Assembly: GCA_910578605.1 (NCBI GenBank)
Contig: CAJTQG010000033.1
Span: forward strand, 3,257-29,126
DNA length: 25,870 nt
Reading direction: 5' to 3'
From: an uncultured Lachnospiraceae bacterium
Lineage (GTDB): Bacteria; Bacillota; Clostridia; Lachnospirales; Lachnospiraceae
Part shown: one piece after another, positions 1-7,543 of the stretch
Position numbering within the stretch: the stretch's first letter is position 1
Layout of the letters: each line of letters starts with the position of its first letter
The notes under the pieces: model-generated
The model's input: the letters and a program-made list of their open reading frames with translations, nothing else
Told to the model about the DNA's origin: nothing
Databases searched by the model: none
Program-made: the position numbers and the translations under genes

Positions 1-65
1 CGAGAAGACAACACAAATATATCATCATTCTTTATCTCCGAATGAATTTCTAAGGAATTGCCCAT
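1..65 (-). CDS. Partial ORF at window edge, unidentified
   Basis: An open frame starts with ATG at 65, 14 bases beyond the coaBC stop, and stays open to the window edge for about 21 codons, beginning MGNSLEIHSEIK. No good ribosome binding site precedes the ATG. The short gap to coaBC would fit a further gene of the same transcript, but the fragment is too short to identify and may be chance. Confidence 0.3.
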   Translation of the reverse strand, partial: MGNSLEIHSEIKNDDIFVLSS

Positions 66-78
66 AAAAAATACATTT

Positions 79-1272
79 TCAAAAATTTTTGTGTATTATT
101 CTGTCTAATAATTCATTTGCCACCTGTTCTTTTGACATAATGGGCAATTCCTCCTGTTTTTCTTTACCAATAATAGTTACTACATTGGTATCCGTGCCAA
201 ACCCAGCACTCTCTACCTTTAAATTATTGGCAACAATCAAGTCTATATTCTTTTTTTCTAACTTTTTTCGGGAATTTTCCAACATATTTTCCGTCTCCAT
301 AGAAAAACCACAGACAATTTGATTTTCCCGTTTGTGATTTCCTATATATTGAAGTATGTCTTTTGTTCTTACGAGAGATATAGACATATCCCCCTCTTTT
401 TTCTTTACCTTCTCTGTTGCCGTTTCACAAGGACAATAATCTGCCACCGCTGCCGATTTTATTATAATATGCTGCTCCGCCATCCGCTCTGTCACTGCCT
501 CATACATTTCCTGTGCGCTCTCCACATTCACTAAATCCACAAACATCGGCGGCTTTATGTTTACCGGCCCGCTCACAAGTGTTACCTCAGCCCCTCGAAG
601 CATAGCCGCCTTGGCAATGGCATAACCCATTTTACCGGTGGAATGATTTGTAATAAAACGAACCGGATCTATAGCTTCCCTTGTTGGTCCAGCTGTCACC
701 AGCACCTTCCTTCCCTTTAAATCCTTCTCACAGGCAATTTCCCGAAGAATATACTCATACAACACTTCCGGCTCCGGCATTTTTCCTGCTCCCACATCCC
801 TGCAGGCAAGCATCCCCACTGCCGGTGCAATCACATGGTAGCCATACTGCTGCAGCTTACATAAATTATCCTGCAGCACAGGGCTCTCGAACATATTAGT
901 GTTCATGGCAGGAGAAAAATATACTGGAGACTTACAAGCCATAAGAGTGGTGGTAAGCATATCATCTGCAATTCCATTTGCCGCCTTACCTATTACATTT
1001 GCCGACGCTGGTGCAATTAACATGATATCCGCCTTCGCCGCCAAATTGACATGTGCGACATGAAATTGGAAATTCCTGTCAAAAGTGTCAACTAGACATT
1101 TATTATTTGTCAAAGTTTCAAACGTAATAGGATTGATAAATTGAGTGGCATTTTTTGTCATTATTACATGTACATCCCCATGCTGCTTAATCAGCATACT
1201 GGCAAGACCTGCAATCTTATACGCTGCTATACTTCCCGTCACACCAAGCACAATTGTCTTTCCTCTAAGCAT
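79..1272 (-). CDS. coaBC: Bifunctional phosphopantothenoylcysteine decarboxylase / phosphopantothenate-cysteine ligase
   Basis: CoaBC performs two successive cytosolic steps of coenzyme A synthesis: the CoaB half joins cysteine to 4'-phosphopantothenate using CTP, and the CoaC half decarboxylates the product to 4'-phosphopantetheine with FMN. The 397-residue length is normal for the fused enzyme. The N-terminal flavoprotein half shows GVTGSIAAYK, the catalytic His at residue 74 (HVNL), PASANVIGKAANG, the PAMNTNMF motif with Asn124, and the substrate-lid Cys157 in LACRD. The C-terminal half starts near residue 188 with VLVTAGPTREAIDPVRFI and contains NHSTGKMG and SAAVADY. The ATG at 1272 has AGGAGG about 7 bases upstream. 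It is the last gene of the pantothenate block, 121 bp after panD, so pathway supply and use are probably co-regulated. No clear terminator follows the stop. Confidence 0.97.
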   Translation of the reverse strand: MLRGKTIVLGVTGSIAAYKIAGLASMLIKQHGDVHVIMTKNATQFINPITFETLTNNKCLVDTFDRNFQFHVAHVNLAAKADIMLIAPASANVIGKAANGIADDMLTTTLMACKSPVYFSPAMNTNMFESPVLQDNLCKLQQYGYHVIAPAVGMLACRDVGAGKMPEPEVLYEYILREIACEKDLKGRKVLVTAGPTREAIDPVRFITNHSTGKMGYAIAKAAMLRGAEVTLVSGPVNIKPPMFVDLVNVESAQEMYEAVTERMAEQHIIIKSAAVADYCPCETATEKVKKKEGDMSISLVRTKDILQYIGNHKRENQIVCGFSMETENMLENSRKKLEKKNIDLIVANNLKVESAGFGTDTNVVTIIGKEKQEELPIMSKEQVANELLDRIIHKNF

Positions 1273-1393
1273 AAGTTTCCTCCTGATTATTCCTCTTATT
1301 TCAGTTCTTAATATTTGTAATAATTCTTTTATTTGTTAATGGTTATTCATCGTTCTAATATTTTCAATGACATTTTATACTTACTGTTTCTTA

Positions 1394-1777
1394 TTACTCT
1401 AATTTTCCGTGTCTTTCGTAATTCGTTACCTTTGTCACTCTATTATTATCATCCACAAATAAAACTGTAGGTTTCATTTCCTTTGCCTCCTCCGGCGTCA
1501 CCTGGGCATAAGCCATAATAATAATTTTATCATTCCTCTGAACCATGCGGGCAGCAGCGCCATTTAAACAAATAATACCGCTCCCCCGCTCCCCTGCAAT
1601 TGTGTATGTCTCAAACCGCTCTCCATTGTTCACATCCACAATCTGCACCTTCTCATACTCTAATATTCCACTCTCCTCCAATAATTGTTGATCCACCGTA
1701 ATACTTCCCACATAGTCAAGCTCTGCCTGTGTTACCACTGCCCGATGTATTTTTGCTTTTAACATTGAAATCGTCAT
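1394..1777 (-). CDS. panD: Aspartate 1-decarboxylase proenzyme
   Basis: PanD converts L-aspartate to beta-alanine, the amine half of pantothenate. It is made as a proenzyme that cleaves itself between Gly24 and Ser25 to give the catalytic pyruvoyl group; the site is visible as YVGSITVD, with Ser at residue 25. The start MTISMLKAKIHRA is chosen because GGAAGG lies about 8 bases upstream of the ATG at 1777 and the numbering then matches the E. coli protein (126 residues; here 127). Other family marks are the Tyr in FETYTIAGERGSG, the NGAAAR motif and IIIMAYAQ. It lies between panC, separated by a 240-bp gap holding a repeat-like element, and coaBC. Confidence 0.97.
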   Translation of the reverse strand: MTISMLKAKIHRAVVTQAELDYVGSITVDQQLLEESGILEYEKVQIVDVNNGERFETYTIAGERGSGIICLNGAAARMVQRNDKIIIMAYAQVTPEEAKEMKPTVLFVDDNNRVTKVTNYERHGKLE

Positions 1778-1859
1778 ATTTATTTCCTTCCTAACTTTCT
1801 TCTTACTTTCCCAACTGTTTTCTCCAAAATAATAACAAATATATGTGACTTGCTCCCCC

Positions 1860-2037
1860 TTTTGATATCTTCAGATTGCTCCCTTGCTTCGCAACTCTCG
1901 CAATCTACCAATCATTCGCAATTCGCTTCCTCACCTCGTGACTTGCTTCTTGCTCATGTTTGGCGTGTCATTAATTTCCAATAATGCCTGCATGCAAGCA
2001 TGGGCATTACTTGGAAATTATGACACTGATATCAAAA
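1860..2037. repeat. Small non-coding element with inverted ends, overlapping the panC 3' end
   Basis: The segment is bounded by TTTTGATATC (1860-1869) and its exact inverse GATATCAAAA (2028-2037). Inside, 1965-2026 folds into a long imperfect hairpin whose arms begin GTGTCAT and end ATGACAC, with about 24 paired positions and two single-base bulges. The remainder (1870-1964) repeats short TTGCTTC and TTCGCAA-like words. No target duplication and no reading frame are seen. The last codons and stop of panC lie inside it, which suggests a miniature mobile or palindromic repeat that settled at the gene end. No T-run follows the hairpin on the minus strand, so it is not an ordinary terminator. Confidence 0.5.
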
Positions 2038-2863
2038 AGTTATCAATAAGCCGCGTGTTTCCAATATAAACTGCCATAGCGGCTAATACCCCTGTTTCTA
2101 TTTTCTCAATCTGCTGCATGGTGAGCAAATCTACCATCTTCACATAATCAATTTTTGCCAATGGTTCTTTTGCAATCTCCTTTGTCATAGCATCCAGCAC
2201 CTTTGAACAATCCCGCTCTCCGTCTCTCACCATTTTTTCTCCTAAGAAAACAGCTCGGCTAAGTACAAGGGCAGCCTTTCGCTCCTCCTTGGATAAATAG
2301 GTATTTCTTGAACTTTTAGCCAGACCGTCCTCCTCCCTGACTATAGGACATCCTACAATTTCAAGAGGCATATTTAAATCTTTCACCATACGCTTTATGA
2401 TGGCAAGCTGCTGAGCATCCTTTTGACCAAAATATGCTCTGTCTGGTGTAACAATGTTAAATAACTTTGTCACTACAGTACACACCCCACGGAAATGTAC
2501 AGGACGACTAAGACCACACAGTTCCTCTGTCAGTACCCCCATATCCACATATGAGCAAAAATTCTTGTCATACATCTCCTCAGGATTGGGATGAAAAATC
2601 AAATCCACCCCATGCTCCTCACACAACTTGGCATCCCTCTGCAAATCTCTTGGATAGCTTGCCAAATCTTCCGTAGGGCCAAATTGCATTGGGTTGACAA
2701 AAATACTCACTACTACCTTGTGATTTTCCCTTGCTCTGTCTATCAAACTTAAATGCCCCTCATGGAGATATCCCATAGTAGGCACCAATCCAACAGTGCA
2801 GCCCTCCTGCCTCCATGCCTTTATTTGATTTCTGACTTCTGTTATCTCACTCACTATTTTCAT
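2018..2863 (-). CDS. panC: Pantothenate synthetase (pantoate-beta-alanine ligase)
   Basis: PanC condenses pantoate with beta-alanine using ATP, through a pantoyl-adenylate, to form pantothenate. The protein shows the adenylyltransferase signature: VPTMGYLHEGHLSLI near residues 27-41 with the HxGH pair His34/His37, IFVNPMQFGP, FGQKDAQQ, and the KMSKS-like KSSRNTYLS. The ATG at 2863 gives 281 residues, starts where E. coli PanC starts, and has AAAGGA 9 bases upstream; an in-frame GTG at 2881 and an ATG at 2872 are less well placed. The family-typical end (TRLIDN) is followed by only six residues, FLISVS, encoded by the inverted-repeat element, which also supplies the stop. It lies 120 bp downstream of panB. 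Confidence 0.96.
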   Translation of the reverse strand: MKIVSEITEVRNQIKAWRQEGCTVGLVPTMGYLHEGHLSLIDRARENHKVVVSIFVNPMQFGPTEDLASYPRDLQRDAKLCEEHGVDLIFHPNPEEMYDKNFCSYVDMGVLTEELCGLSRPVHFRGVCTVVTKLFNIVTPDRAYFGQKDAQQLAIIKRMVKDLNMPLEIVGCPIVREEDGLAKSSRNTYLSKEERKAALVLSRAVFLGEKMVRDGERDCSKVLDAMTKEIAKEPLAKIDYVKMVDLLTMQQIEKIETGVLAAMAVYIGNTRLIDNFLISVS

Positions 2864-2983
2864 CTTATTCATTCCTTTCACTCTTTCACATCATCACATG
2901 AAAATTTATATAAAGATTTATATATAAAGATGGAAAAACTATTTGCATTTATATAACTCTTTTTATAGATAACTCTTTTATTT

Positions 2984-3811
2984 TCAATAGAGCTTTTCAA
3001 GCACGCTGTCCTCTATTCCAAAGCAATGCTCCTGCGCCGGAAATGTCCCTTCCTTTGTTTCTTGAATATATGCCTTTATTCCCTTGCGCATAACATCTCC
3101 TACATTGGCAAATTGTTTTACAAATTTAGGCTTAAAATCCCCATACATGGCAAGCAAATCCTGATATACCAATACCTGCCCATCACATCCTGCTCCTGCG
3201 CCAATGCCGATTGTAGGAATTGTCAGCTCCCTGCTTATCTTCTCTGCCAGTTTAGCCGGCACACATTCCATTACCACCATACACGCTCCTGCTTTCTCTA
3301 CCGCTCTGGCATCCTCCATCAACTTTCTTGCGGCCTCCACGTCCTTGCCCTGCACCTTAAAACCCCCGAATGCATTGACAGACTGAGGGGTAAGTCCAAT
3401 ATGAGCCACTACAGGAATGGAAGCCTTAACAATAGCTTCAATATGGGGCGCAAATTCCACTCCACCTTCTAATTTGACCGCATTAGCCCGTCCCTCCTTC
3501 ATCAAGCGCCCAGCGTTCACCACTGCGTCATATACTGATGTTTGATATGACATAAAGGGCATGTCTGTCACTACAAAAGTGTCCTTTACCCCTCTTGCCA
3601 CCGCTGCAGAATGATGTATCATATCCTCCATAGTGACAGACAAAGTATCCTCATAACCCAAAATAGTATTGCCAAGGGAATCTCCCACTAAAATTGTGTT
3701 TACTCCCGCCTCCTCCATAATTTTGGCAGTGGTATAATCATATGCCGTCACCATCACAATTTTATCACCCTGTTCTTTTTGTTTTTGAAGTGTCAATACT
3801 GTATTTTTCAT
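2984..3811 (-). CDS. panB: 3-methyl-2-oxobutanoate hydroxymethyltransferase (ketopantoate hydroxymethyltransferase)
   Basis: PanB transfers a hydroxymethyl group from 5,10-methylene-tetrahydrofolate to alpha-ketoisovalerate, giving ketopantoate, the first committed step of pantothenate synthesis. The TIM-barrel motifs are present: MVTAYDYTTA, VGDSLGNTILGY with metal ligand Asp44, TDMPFMSYQ with the second Asp, VKLEGG with the substrate-binding Lys, HIGLTPQ, and VMECVPA with the catalytic Glu. The ATG at 3811 is preferred (275 residues) because GAGG lies 5 bases upstream; an upstream in-frame GTG at 3832 has no such site. It follows the putative ketopantoate reductase by 59 bp, so the enzyme for the next step is encoded immediately upstream. 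Confidence 0.97.
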   Translation of the reverse strand: MKNTVLTLQKQKEQGDKIVMVTAYDYTTAKIMEEAGVNTILVGDSLGNTILGYEDTLSVTMEDMIHHSAAVARGVKDTFVVTDMPFMSYQTSVYDAVVNAGRLMKEGRANAVKLEGGVEFAPHIEAIVKASIPVVAHIGLTPQSVNAFGGFKVQGKDVEAARKLMEDARAVEKAGACMVVMECVPAKLAEKISRELTIPTIGIGAGAGCDGQVLVYQDLLAMYGDFKPKFVKQFANVGDVMRKGIKAYIQETKEGTFPAQEHCFGIEDSVLEKLY

Positions 3812-3870
3812 AGCATCCTCTTTCCTTTCCACAAAATCTATAAAAACTGCTGTCTATATCAACTAAAAAA

Positions 3871-4731
3871 TTATACACATATTTCGTCACAACTATTGTA
3901 CAACAATTGGCTCATTTCACTGTAATCTCTCTTCGGATGCCTCTGACCTGCAATTCTAACAAGTCTCTTGGCATTTTCTTTATATGCCCTTTGTATATCC
4001 TTCGGCAATACCTCTAAGTGTTTTTTTACTGTGTCTATATCATTTCTCTCAATGGGGCCAGTAAGTGCATTGACACATCCCTGTTTTTGAATATTTTCTA
4101 AATTCCCTCTGGCAAGGCGGTACAATTCCTTCTGGGAATGCTGTTCGCTAAATCCACACTGTATAAATAGCTGCTGCGCCATAGCAAACACTGCCGTCAT
4201 ATGATTAGACGCTAAAGATGCTGCCGCATGATACTTTGCTTTATCTGAAGCAGAAATACATTGCACAGGGTTACCTAAATCCCTCAGCATTCCCTGTAAT
4301 TTTTGTATATTTGATTTATCTCCCTCCAAGGTAAATAATACTTGTCCCATCTCTCTCCAGCTATGTTCTCTGTCGCTTATGGCACATAGAGGATGTATGG
4401 AATAACCTGTACTTTTAGTGCTGTCTCTATCAGAAAAGATATCAGAACTATGAAGACCACTGCAGTGACATAATATTTTATGGGAAATAAGAGGCTTCGC
4501 CTCCTCCCACACTTGATGTATCCTTCCGTCGGGAACCGTAAACATCAGCATATCGCTCTCTTGAATAATGTCCTGCATATTTTCATATGCTTTAGAATCT
4601 GTAAAATTTGCTGCCCACTTGGCAGACTCACTTGTCAAGCTGTAAAAACCTGACAGCCTTTGACCTTTTTCTTTAAAATATTTTCCCAGTGTAGTGCCTA
4701 CCTTTCCGGCACCTATAAAACCAATTGTCAT
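3871..4731 (-). CDS. Rossmann-like/DUF2520 protein, candidate ketopantoate reductase (PanG type)
   Basis: The 286-residue protein opens with a dinucleotide-binding fold, MTIGFIGAGKVGTTLG (GxGxxG). It continues with FTVPDGRI after strand 4, HCSGLHSSD, SIHPLCAIS, then a helical C-terminal part with KAKYHAAASLASNHM, LTGPIERND and YKENAKRLVRIA. This order is that of the Rossmann-like plus DUF2520 family, distantly related to 6-phosphogluconate and ketopantoate dehydrogenases. The block lacks a recognisable panE, and this gene starts the pan operon just before panB. The alternative reductase PanG, described in Francisella, is to my knowledge of this type, so reduction of ketopantoate to pantoate is the favoured role; this rests on context. 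The ATG at 4731 has AGGAGG 6 bases upstream; an in-frame ATG at 4776 is less likely. Confidence 0.75.
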   Translation of the reverse strand: MTIGFIGAGKVGTTLGKYFKEKGQRLSGFYSLTSESAKWAANFTDSKAYENMQDIIQESDMLMFTVPDGRIHQVWEEAKPLISHKILCHCSGLHSSDIFSDRDSTKSTGYSIHPLCAISDREHSWREMGQVLFTLEGDKSNIQKLQGMLRDLGNPVQCISASDKAKYHAAASLASNHMTAVFAMAQQLFIQCGFSEQHSQKELYRLARGNLENIQKQGCVNALTGPIERNDIDTVKKHLEVLPKDIQRAYKENAKRLVRIAGQRHPKRDYSEMSQLLYNSCDEICV

Positions 4732-5002
4732 ATCACACCTCCTAAATGCAGTCAGCTTGATATGCGATAGTCTCATTCCTTACAGGATACAAGCAATCTT
4801 CCAGTTGTTTTATCTGATATTCATTTATATTTTATATTATTTTACATTTATTTTATATTATTTTATTTTCACTTTTATTTTATCATTATTTCATTTTCAA
4901 TAATCATATACATTACTTTTATTTTTCAATTTATATTTTAATCATTTCTAGTCCTTTTTATTTCCTCTCGTACTATATCATGAATGTTATAAAAAGTAAA
5001 TA
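4732..5002. other. AT-rich divergent intergenic region
   Basis: This stretch between the start of the pan operon (minus) and the PilZ promoter (plus) is extremely AT-rich. It contains an imperfect tandem duplication of about 22 bp built on TTTATATTATTTTA (about 4825-4866). The pan operon promoter must lie here; several TTGAAA and TATAAT-like words exist on the minus strand but none has convincing spacing, so no promoter is called. No reading frame or RNA was recognised. Confidence 0.5.
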
Positions 5003-5031
5003 TTGAATAAATAATTTAAAAATATTATAAT
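5003..5031 (+). promoter_or_regulatory. Sigma-A type promoter of the PilZ gene
   Basis: TTGAAT (5003-5008) and TATAAT (5026-5031) are separated by exactly 17 bp in an AT-rich setting. Transcription would begin near 5038 and leave a leader of about 135 bases before the PilZ start. I compared the leader with the c-di-GMP riboswitch pattern and saw no match. Confidence 0.7.
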
Positions 5032-5174
5032 AAAATAAATACTTGTATGGGGAAAACATCTAGAAGCTTTATTGTAAGAGAGAATTTGCGAAACAGTCAG
5101 CCTTTAGTTGGTCTTCTGTGTGTCGCTTATCTCATTGCTCCCAAGAAAAAATTCATGAAAGGAAAGAATAACAT

Positions 5175-5531
5175 ATGCAAGTGAAAAGAGCAAAACGAAT
5201 CAAAGTAGATATGGAATTAAATGTTTCCACTTTATTTAAACAAAATGAACTGCCAATGGAGAACATCAATGCACCGATTCATGTCATCAATATGTCTAAG
5301 ACAGGCATAGGATTTACCTCCACCAGCAAACTGCCGCTAAATTATTACTTCAATACTATAATCAAATTAGGAAATGAAACCTCTGCCATCTATACTGTTG
5401 TGCGTATAGTCAGAAGTGAAGTGCTTGGGGAGGATGAATTCCTTTACGGATGTGAATTTGTAGGCTTAGCGCCTGTTTTTGACTATGTATTTGACGAATA
5501 TAACATAGAATTTGAAGATTACGAAATGTAG
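5175..5531 (+). CDS. PilZ-domain protein (possible c-di-GMP receptor)
   Basis: This is a 118-residue single-domain cytosolic protein. The N-terminus KRAKRIKVDMEL corresponds to the PilZ RxxxR strand, and VINMSKTGIGF (residues about 38-48) corresponds to the (D/N)xSxxG motif; VRIVRSEVLGEDEFLYGCEFVGL forms the typical last strands. PilZ domains bind cyclic di-GMP and control motility, adhesion or exopolysaccharide. The first Arg of RxxxR is Lys here (Lys4, with Arg8 retained), so ligand binding is plausible but not certain. AAAGGAAAG lies about 8 bases before the ATG. The gene stands alone, divergent from the pan operon, and no cyclase or phosphodiesterase for c-di-GMP is present in the window. 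Confidence 0.8.
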   Translation: MQVKRAKRIKVDMELNVSTLFKQNELPMENINAPIHVINMSKTGIGFTSTSKLPLNYYFNTIIKLGNETSAIYTVVRIVRSEVLGEDEFLYGCEFVGLAPVFDYVFDEYNIEFEDYEM

Positions 5532-5620
5532 TTTCAGAGCTCCTTCTGTATTATAATTTTCAATATAATTCTATGGATTTTTCATCAATACATGTAATAA
5601 TCTGATATATGAATGAATAA

Positions 5621-5696
5621 GCTAATGAGCAAATTCATATTTTCCGGCAGAACAACCATTAACTGTTCTGCGCTGAAACGAATTTGCTCATTAAGC
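5621..5696. repeat. Two-tier inverted repeat
   Basis: The outer arms TAATGAGCAAATTC and GAATTTGCTCATTA extend to GC at both ends with one extra base on the right (5621-5636 with 5680-5696). They enclose an inner perfect 7-bp stem, GCAGAAC (5647-5653) with GTTCTGC (5665-5671). No T-run follows on either strand, so it looks more like a palindromic intergenic element or a binding or processing site than a terminator. Confidence 0.55.
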
Positions 5697-5746
5697 CTAA
5701 AACCTATTTAATTTCAATAAAAGAATCATCAAAATAATATACTAAT

Positions 5747-5788
5747 GAGAAACAACAAATATCTAATTGTTTCTCTTATTTTATTTTA
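5747..5788. terminator. Bidirectional terminator between the convergent PilZ and FGGY kinase genes
   Basis: GAGAAACAA (5747-5755) pairs perfectly with TTGTTTCTC (5767-5775) around an 11-base loop. On the plus strand it is followed by TTATTTTATTTTA, a good U-rich tail for the PilZ transcript. On the minus strand the tail is less U-rich but lies immediately after the kinase stop codon. Confidence 0.7.
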
Positions 5789-7376
5789 AAGAATCTACGG
5801 CTGCTCTCTCAATTGGAAGTCCATCTATATAGCGTTTTGCAAATTCATCAAAGCCTGCTACATCCTTTGGATTTGGTTCCATTGTGGAGCCTGTTTGACC
5901 TGCGAATACTTTATTGTTCAGATAATCATCTAGTGTCTCCCCGTTCTCTTTGTTCACCATGTAAGAAGCAAGTACGGCAATACCCCAGGCACCGCCCTCT
6001 CCTGCTGTGTCCATAACAGTAACTGGTGTATTCATGGCAGCTGCCAGTATTCCCTGTCCTACACCTTCTGTCTTGAACAATCCTCCGTGTCCTAAAATCT
6101 TATCTGCCTGTACTCCCTCCTCCTTAAACAAAATATCAAATCCTGTCTTCAGAGCACCAAGGGAAGTAAATAAATGCACTCTCATAAAGTTTGCCAGATT
6201 AAACTTACTGTCCGGCTTGCGCACAAACAGAGGACGGCCTTCCTCAAATCCTGTAATATGTTCTCCTGAAAAATAATTGTATGCCAAAAGTCCGCCGCAG
6301 TCACTATCTCCCTCTAAAGCTTTATTGTACAATGTGTAGAATAGTTTTGTCATATCTACATCTACTCCAAAACTCTCTGCAAACTCTTTAAACAAATTCA
6401 CCCATGCATTCAAGTCTGATGTACAGTTATTGCAGTGAACCATTGCCACAGCGTGTCCAGTAGGCGTTGTCACCAAATCAATGGCATCATATACTTTCTT
6501 TAATTCCTCCTCCAGCACTACCATACCAAACACAGAAGTACCAGCAGATACATTACCGGTTCTCACTGCCACACTGTTCGTTGCCACCATACCAGTACCT
6601 GCATCTCCCTCTGGAGGACAAACAGGTATGCCTGCCTTCAATGTACCTGTAGGATCTAACAGCTTAGCTCCCTCTGGTGTCAATGTACCTGCATCCTCAC
6701 CAGCTACTAACACCTTTGGCATTATATCTGTAATCTTCCACGAAAATCCTTTATCAGCCACTAAAGAATCAAATTTTTCAATCATATCTGTATAATAATT
6801 CTTTGTTTTAGGGTCAATAGGGAACATTCCAGATGCCTCTCCCACTCCCAACACCTTTTGGCCTGTGAGCATCCAATGAATATATCCTGCCAGCGTAGTC
6901 TGGAAAGTAATATCCTTCACATGCTCCTCACCATTTAATATAGCTTGATATAAATGAGCAATACTCCATCTCTGTGGAATGTGATAATGAAATTCCTCTG
7001 TCAATTTTTCCGATGCCTCTTCCGTGATAGTATTTCTCCATGTTCTAAATGGAACAAGCAGCTTTCCATCCCCGTCAAAAGCCATATAACCATGCATCAT
7101 CGCAGAAAAGCCTAAAGCGCCTACAGTCTCCAAAGTTACACCATACTGTGTCTTTACATCCTCTGTCATCTTCTTGTAGGCATCCTGCAATCCCCCGTGA
7201 ATATCCTCCAAAGTATAAGTCCAAATTCCATTCTCCAAGCGATTTTCCCAATCATGTGCACCGGATGCAATAGGTGCATTGTCCTCGCCAACCAATACCG
7301 CTTTAATTCGAGTGGAGCCAAACTCAATTCCCAGTGCTGTCTTGCCGTTTAAGATAGCTTCCTTTGCGTTACTCAT
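5781..7376 (-). CDS. FGGY-family carbohydrate kinase (xylulokinase/ribulokinase-like)
   Basis: The protein phosphorylates a sugar or sugar derivative with ATP; the substrate cannot be fixed from sequence. The 531-residue protein has the two-domain actin-like fold of the FGGY family. Near residue 12 the phosphate-1 loop reads LGIEFGSTRIKAVLV; next come GALGFSAMMHGYM, FRTWRNT, PEGDAGTGMVATNSV, the phosphate-2 region GNVSAGTSVFG, and GHGGLFKTEGVGQ near the adenosine pocket. The ATG at 7376 is chosen because AGGAGG lies 9 bases upstream; a longer frame reaches 7469 but its extra residues are not family-like and would run through the promoter. It is monocistronic, with its own promoter and terminator and no sugar isomerase or transporter beside it, so xylulose, ribulose or another ketose remain open. 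Confidence 0.88.
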   Translation of the reverse strand: MSNAKEAILNGKTALGIEFGSTRIKAVLVGEDNAPIASGAHDWENRLENGIWTYTLEDIHGGLQDAYKKMTEDVKTQYGVTLETVGALGFSAMMHGYMAFDGDGKLLVPFRTWRNTITEEASEKLTEEFHYHIPQRWSIAHLYQAILNGEEHVKDITFQTTLAGYIHWMLTGQKVLGVGEASGMFPIDPKTKNYYTDMIEKFDSLVADKGFSWKITDIMPKVLVAGEDAGTLTPEGAKLLDPTGTLKAGIPVCPPEGDAGTGMVATNSVAVRTGNVSAGTSVFGMVVLEEELKKVYDAIDLVTTPTGHAVAMVHCNNCTSDLNAWVNLFKEFAESFGVDVDMTKLFYTLYNKALEGDSDCGGLLAYNYFSGEHITGFEEGRPLFVRKPDSKFNLANFMRVHLFTSLGALKTGFDILFKEEGVQADKILGHGGLFKTEGVGQGILAAAMNTPVTVMDTAGEGGAWGIAVLASYMVNKENGETLDDYLNNKVFAGQTGSTMEPNPKDVAGFDEFAKRYIDGLPIERAAVDSLK

Positions 7377-7440
7377 GAAATAAATCCTCCTATTTATGTA
7401 ATATTTTACTTTTAAAATCACATGCTGACATGCTACTTTC

Positions 7441-7469
7441 AGTATACACGAAAAGAGGGAAATATGCAA
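7441..7469 (-). promoter_or_regulatory. Promoter of the FGGY kinase gene
   Basis: On the minus strand TTGCAT (7464-7469) and TATACT (7441-7446) are separated by 17 bp. Transcription would begin near 7434, leaving a leader of about 57 bases. The -35 box lies inside the left arm of the long inverted repeat 7456-7512. Confidence 0.65.
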
Positions 7470-7512
7470 AGTATTTTACATAGCAAATCATACTTTCACT
7501 GCATATTTCCCT
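7456..7512. terminator. Long inverted repeat: terminator of the zinc-ribbon gene and possible kinase operator
   Basis: AGGGAAATATGCA (7456-7468) matches TGCATATTTCCCT (7500-7512) perfectly. The stem resumes as AAGTA/TACTT after a 4-base bulge. It lies 32 bp after the stop of the zinc-ribbon gene and is followed on the minus strand by TCTTTTCG, so a terminator is likely. Its promoter-distal position relative to that gene and its overlap with the kinase -35 box would also suit a regulator binding site. Confidence 0.6.
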
Positions 7513-7543
7513 GTTCATTTTCCTGTATTCTGATAAACTTCAA

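Noticed and set aside
5038..5174. Possible c-di-GMP riboswitch before the PilZ gene
   Set aside because: The conserved riboswitch core words and paired stems could not be found in this leader.
7377..7469. Longer FGGY kinase start at 7469
   Set aside because: The extra 31 residues are not kinase-like, and the stretch contains the promoter and the AGGAGG site of the ATG at 7376.
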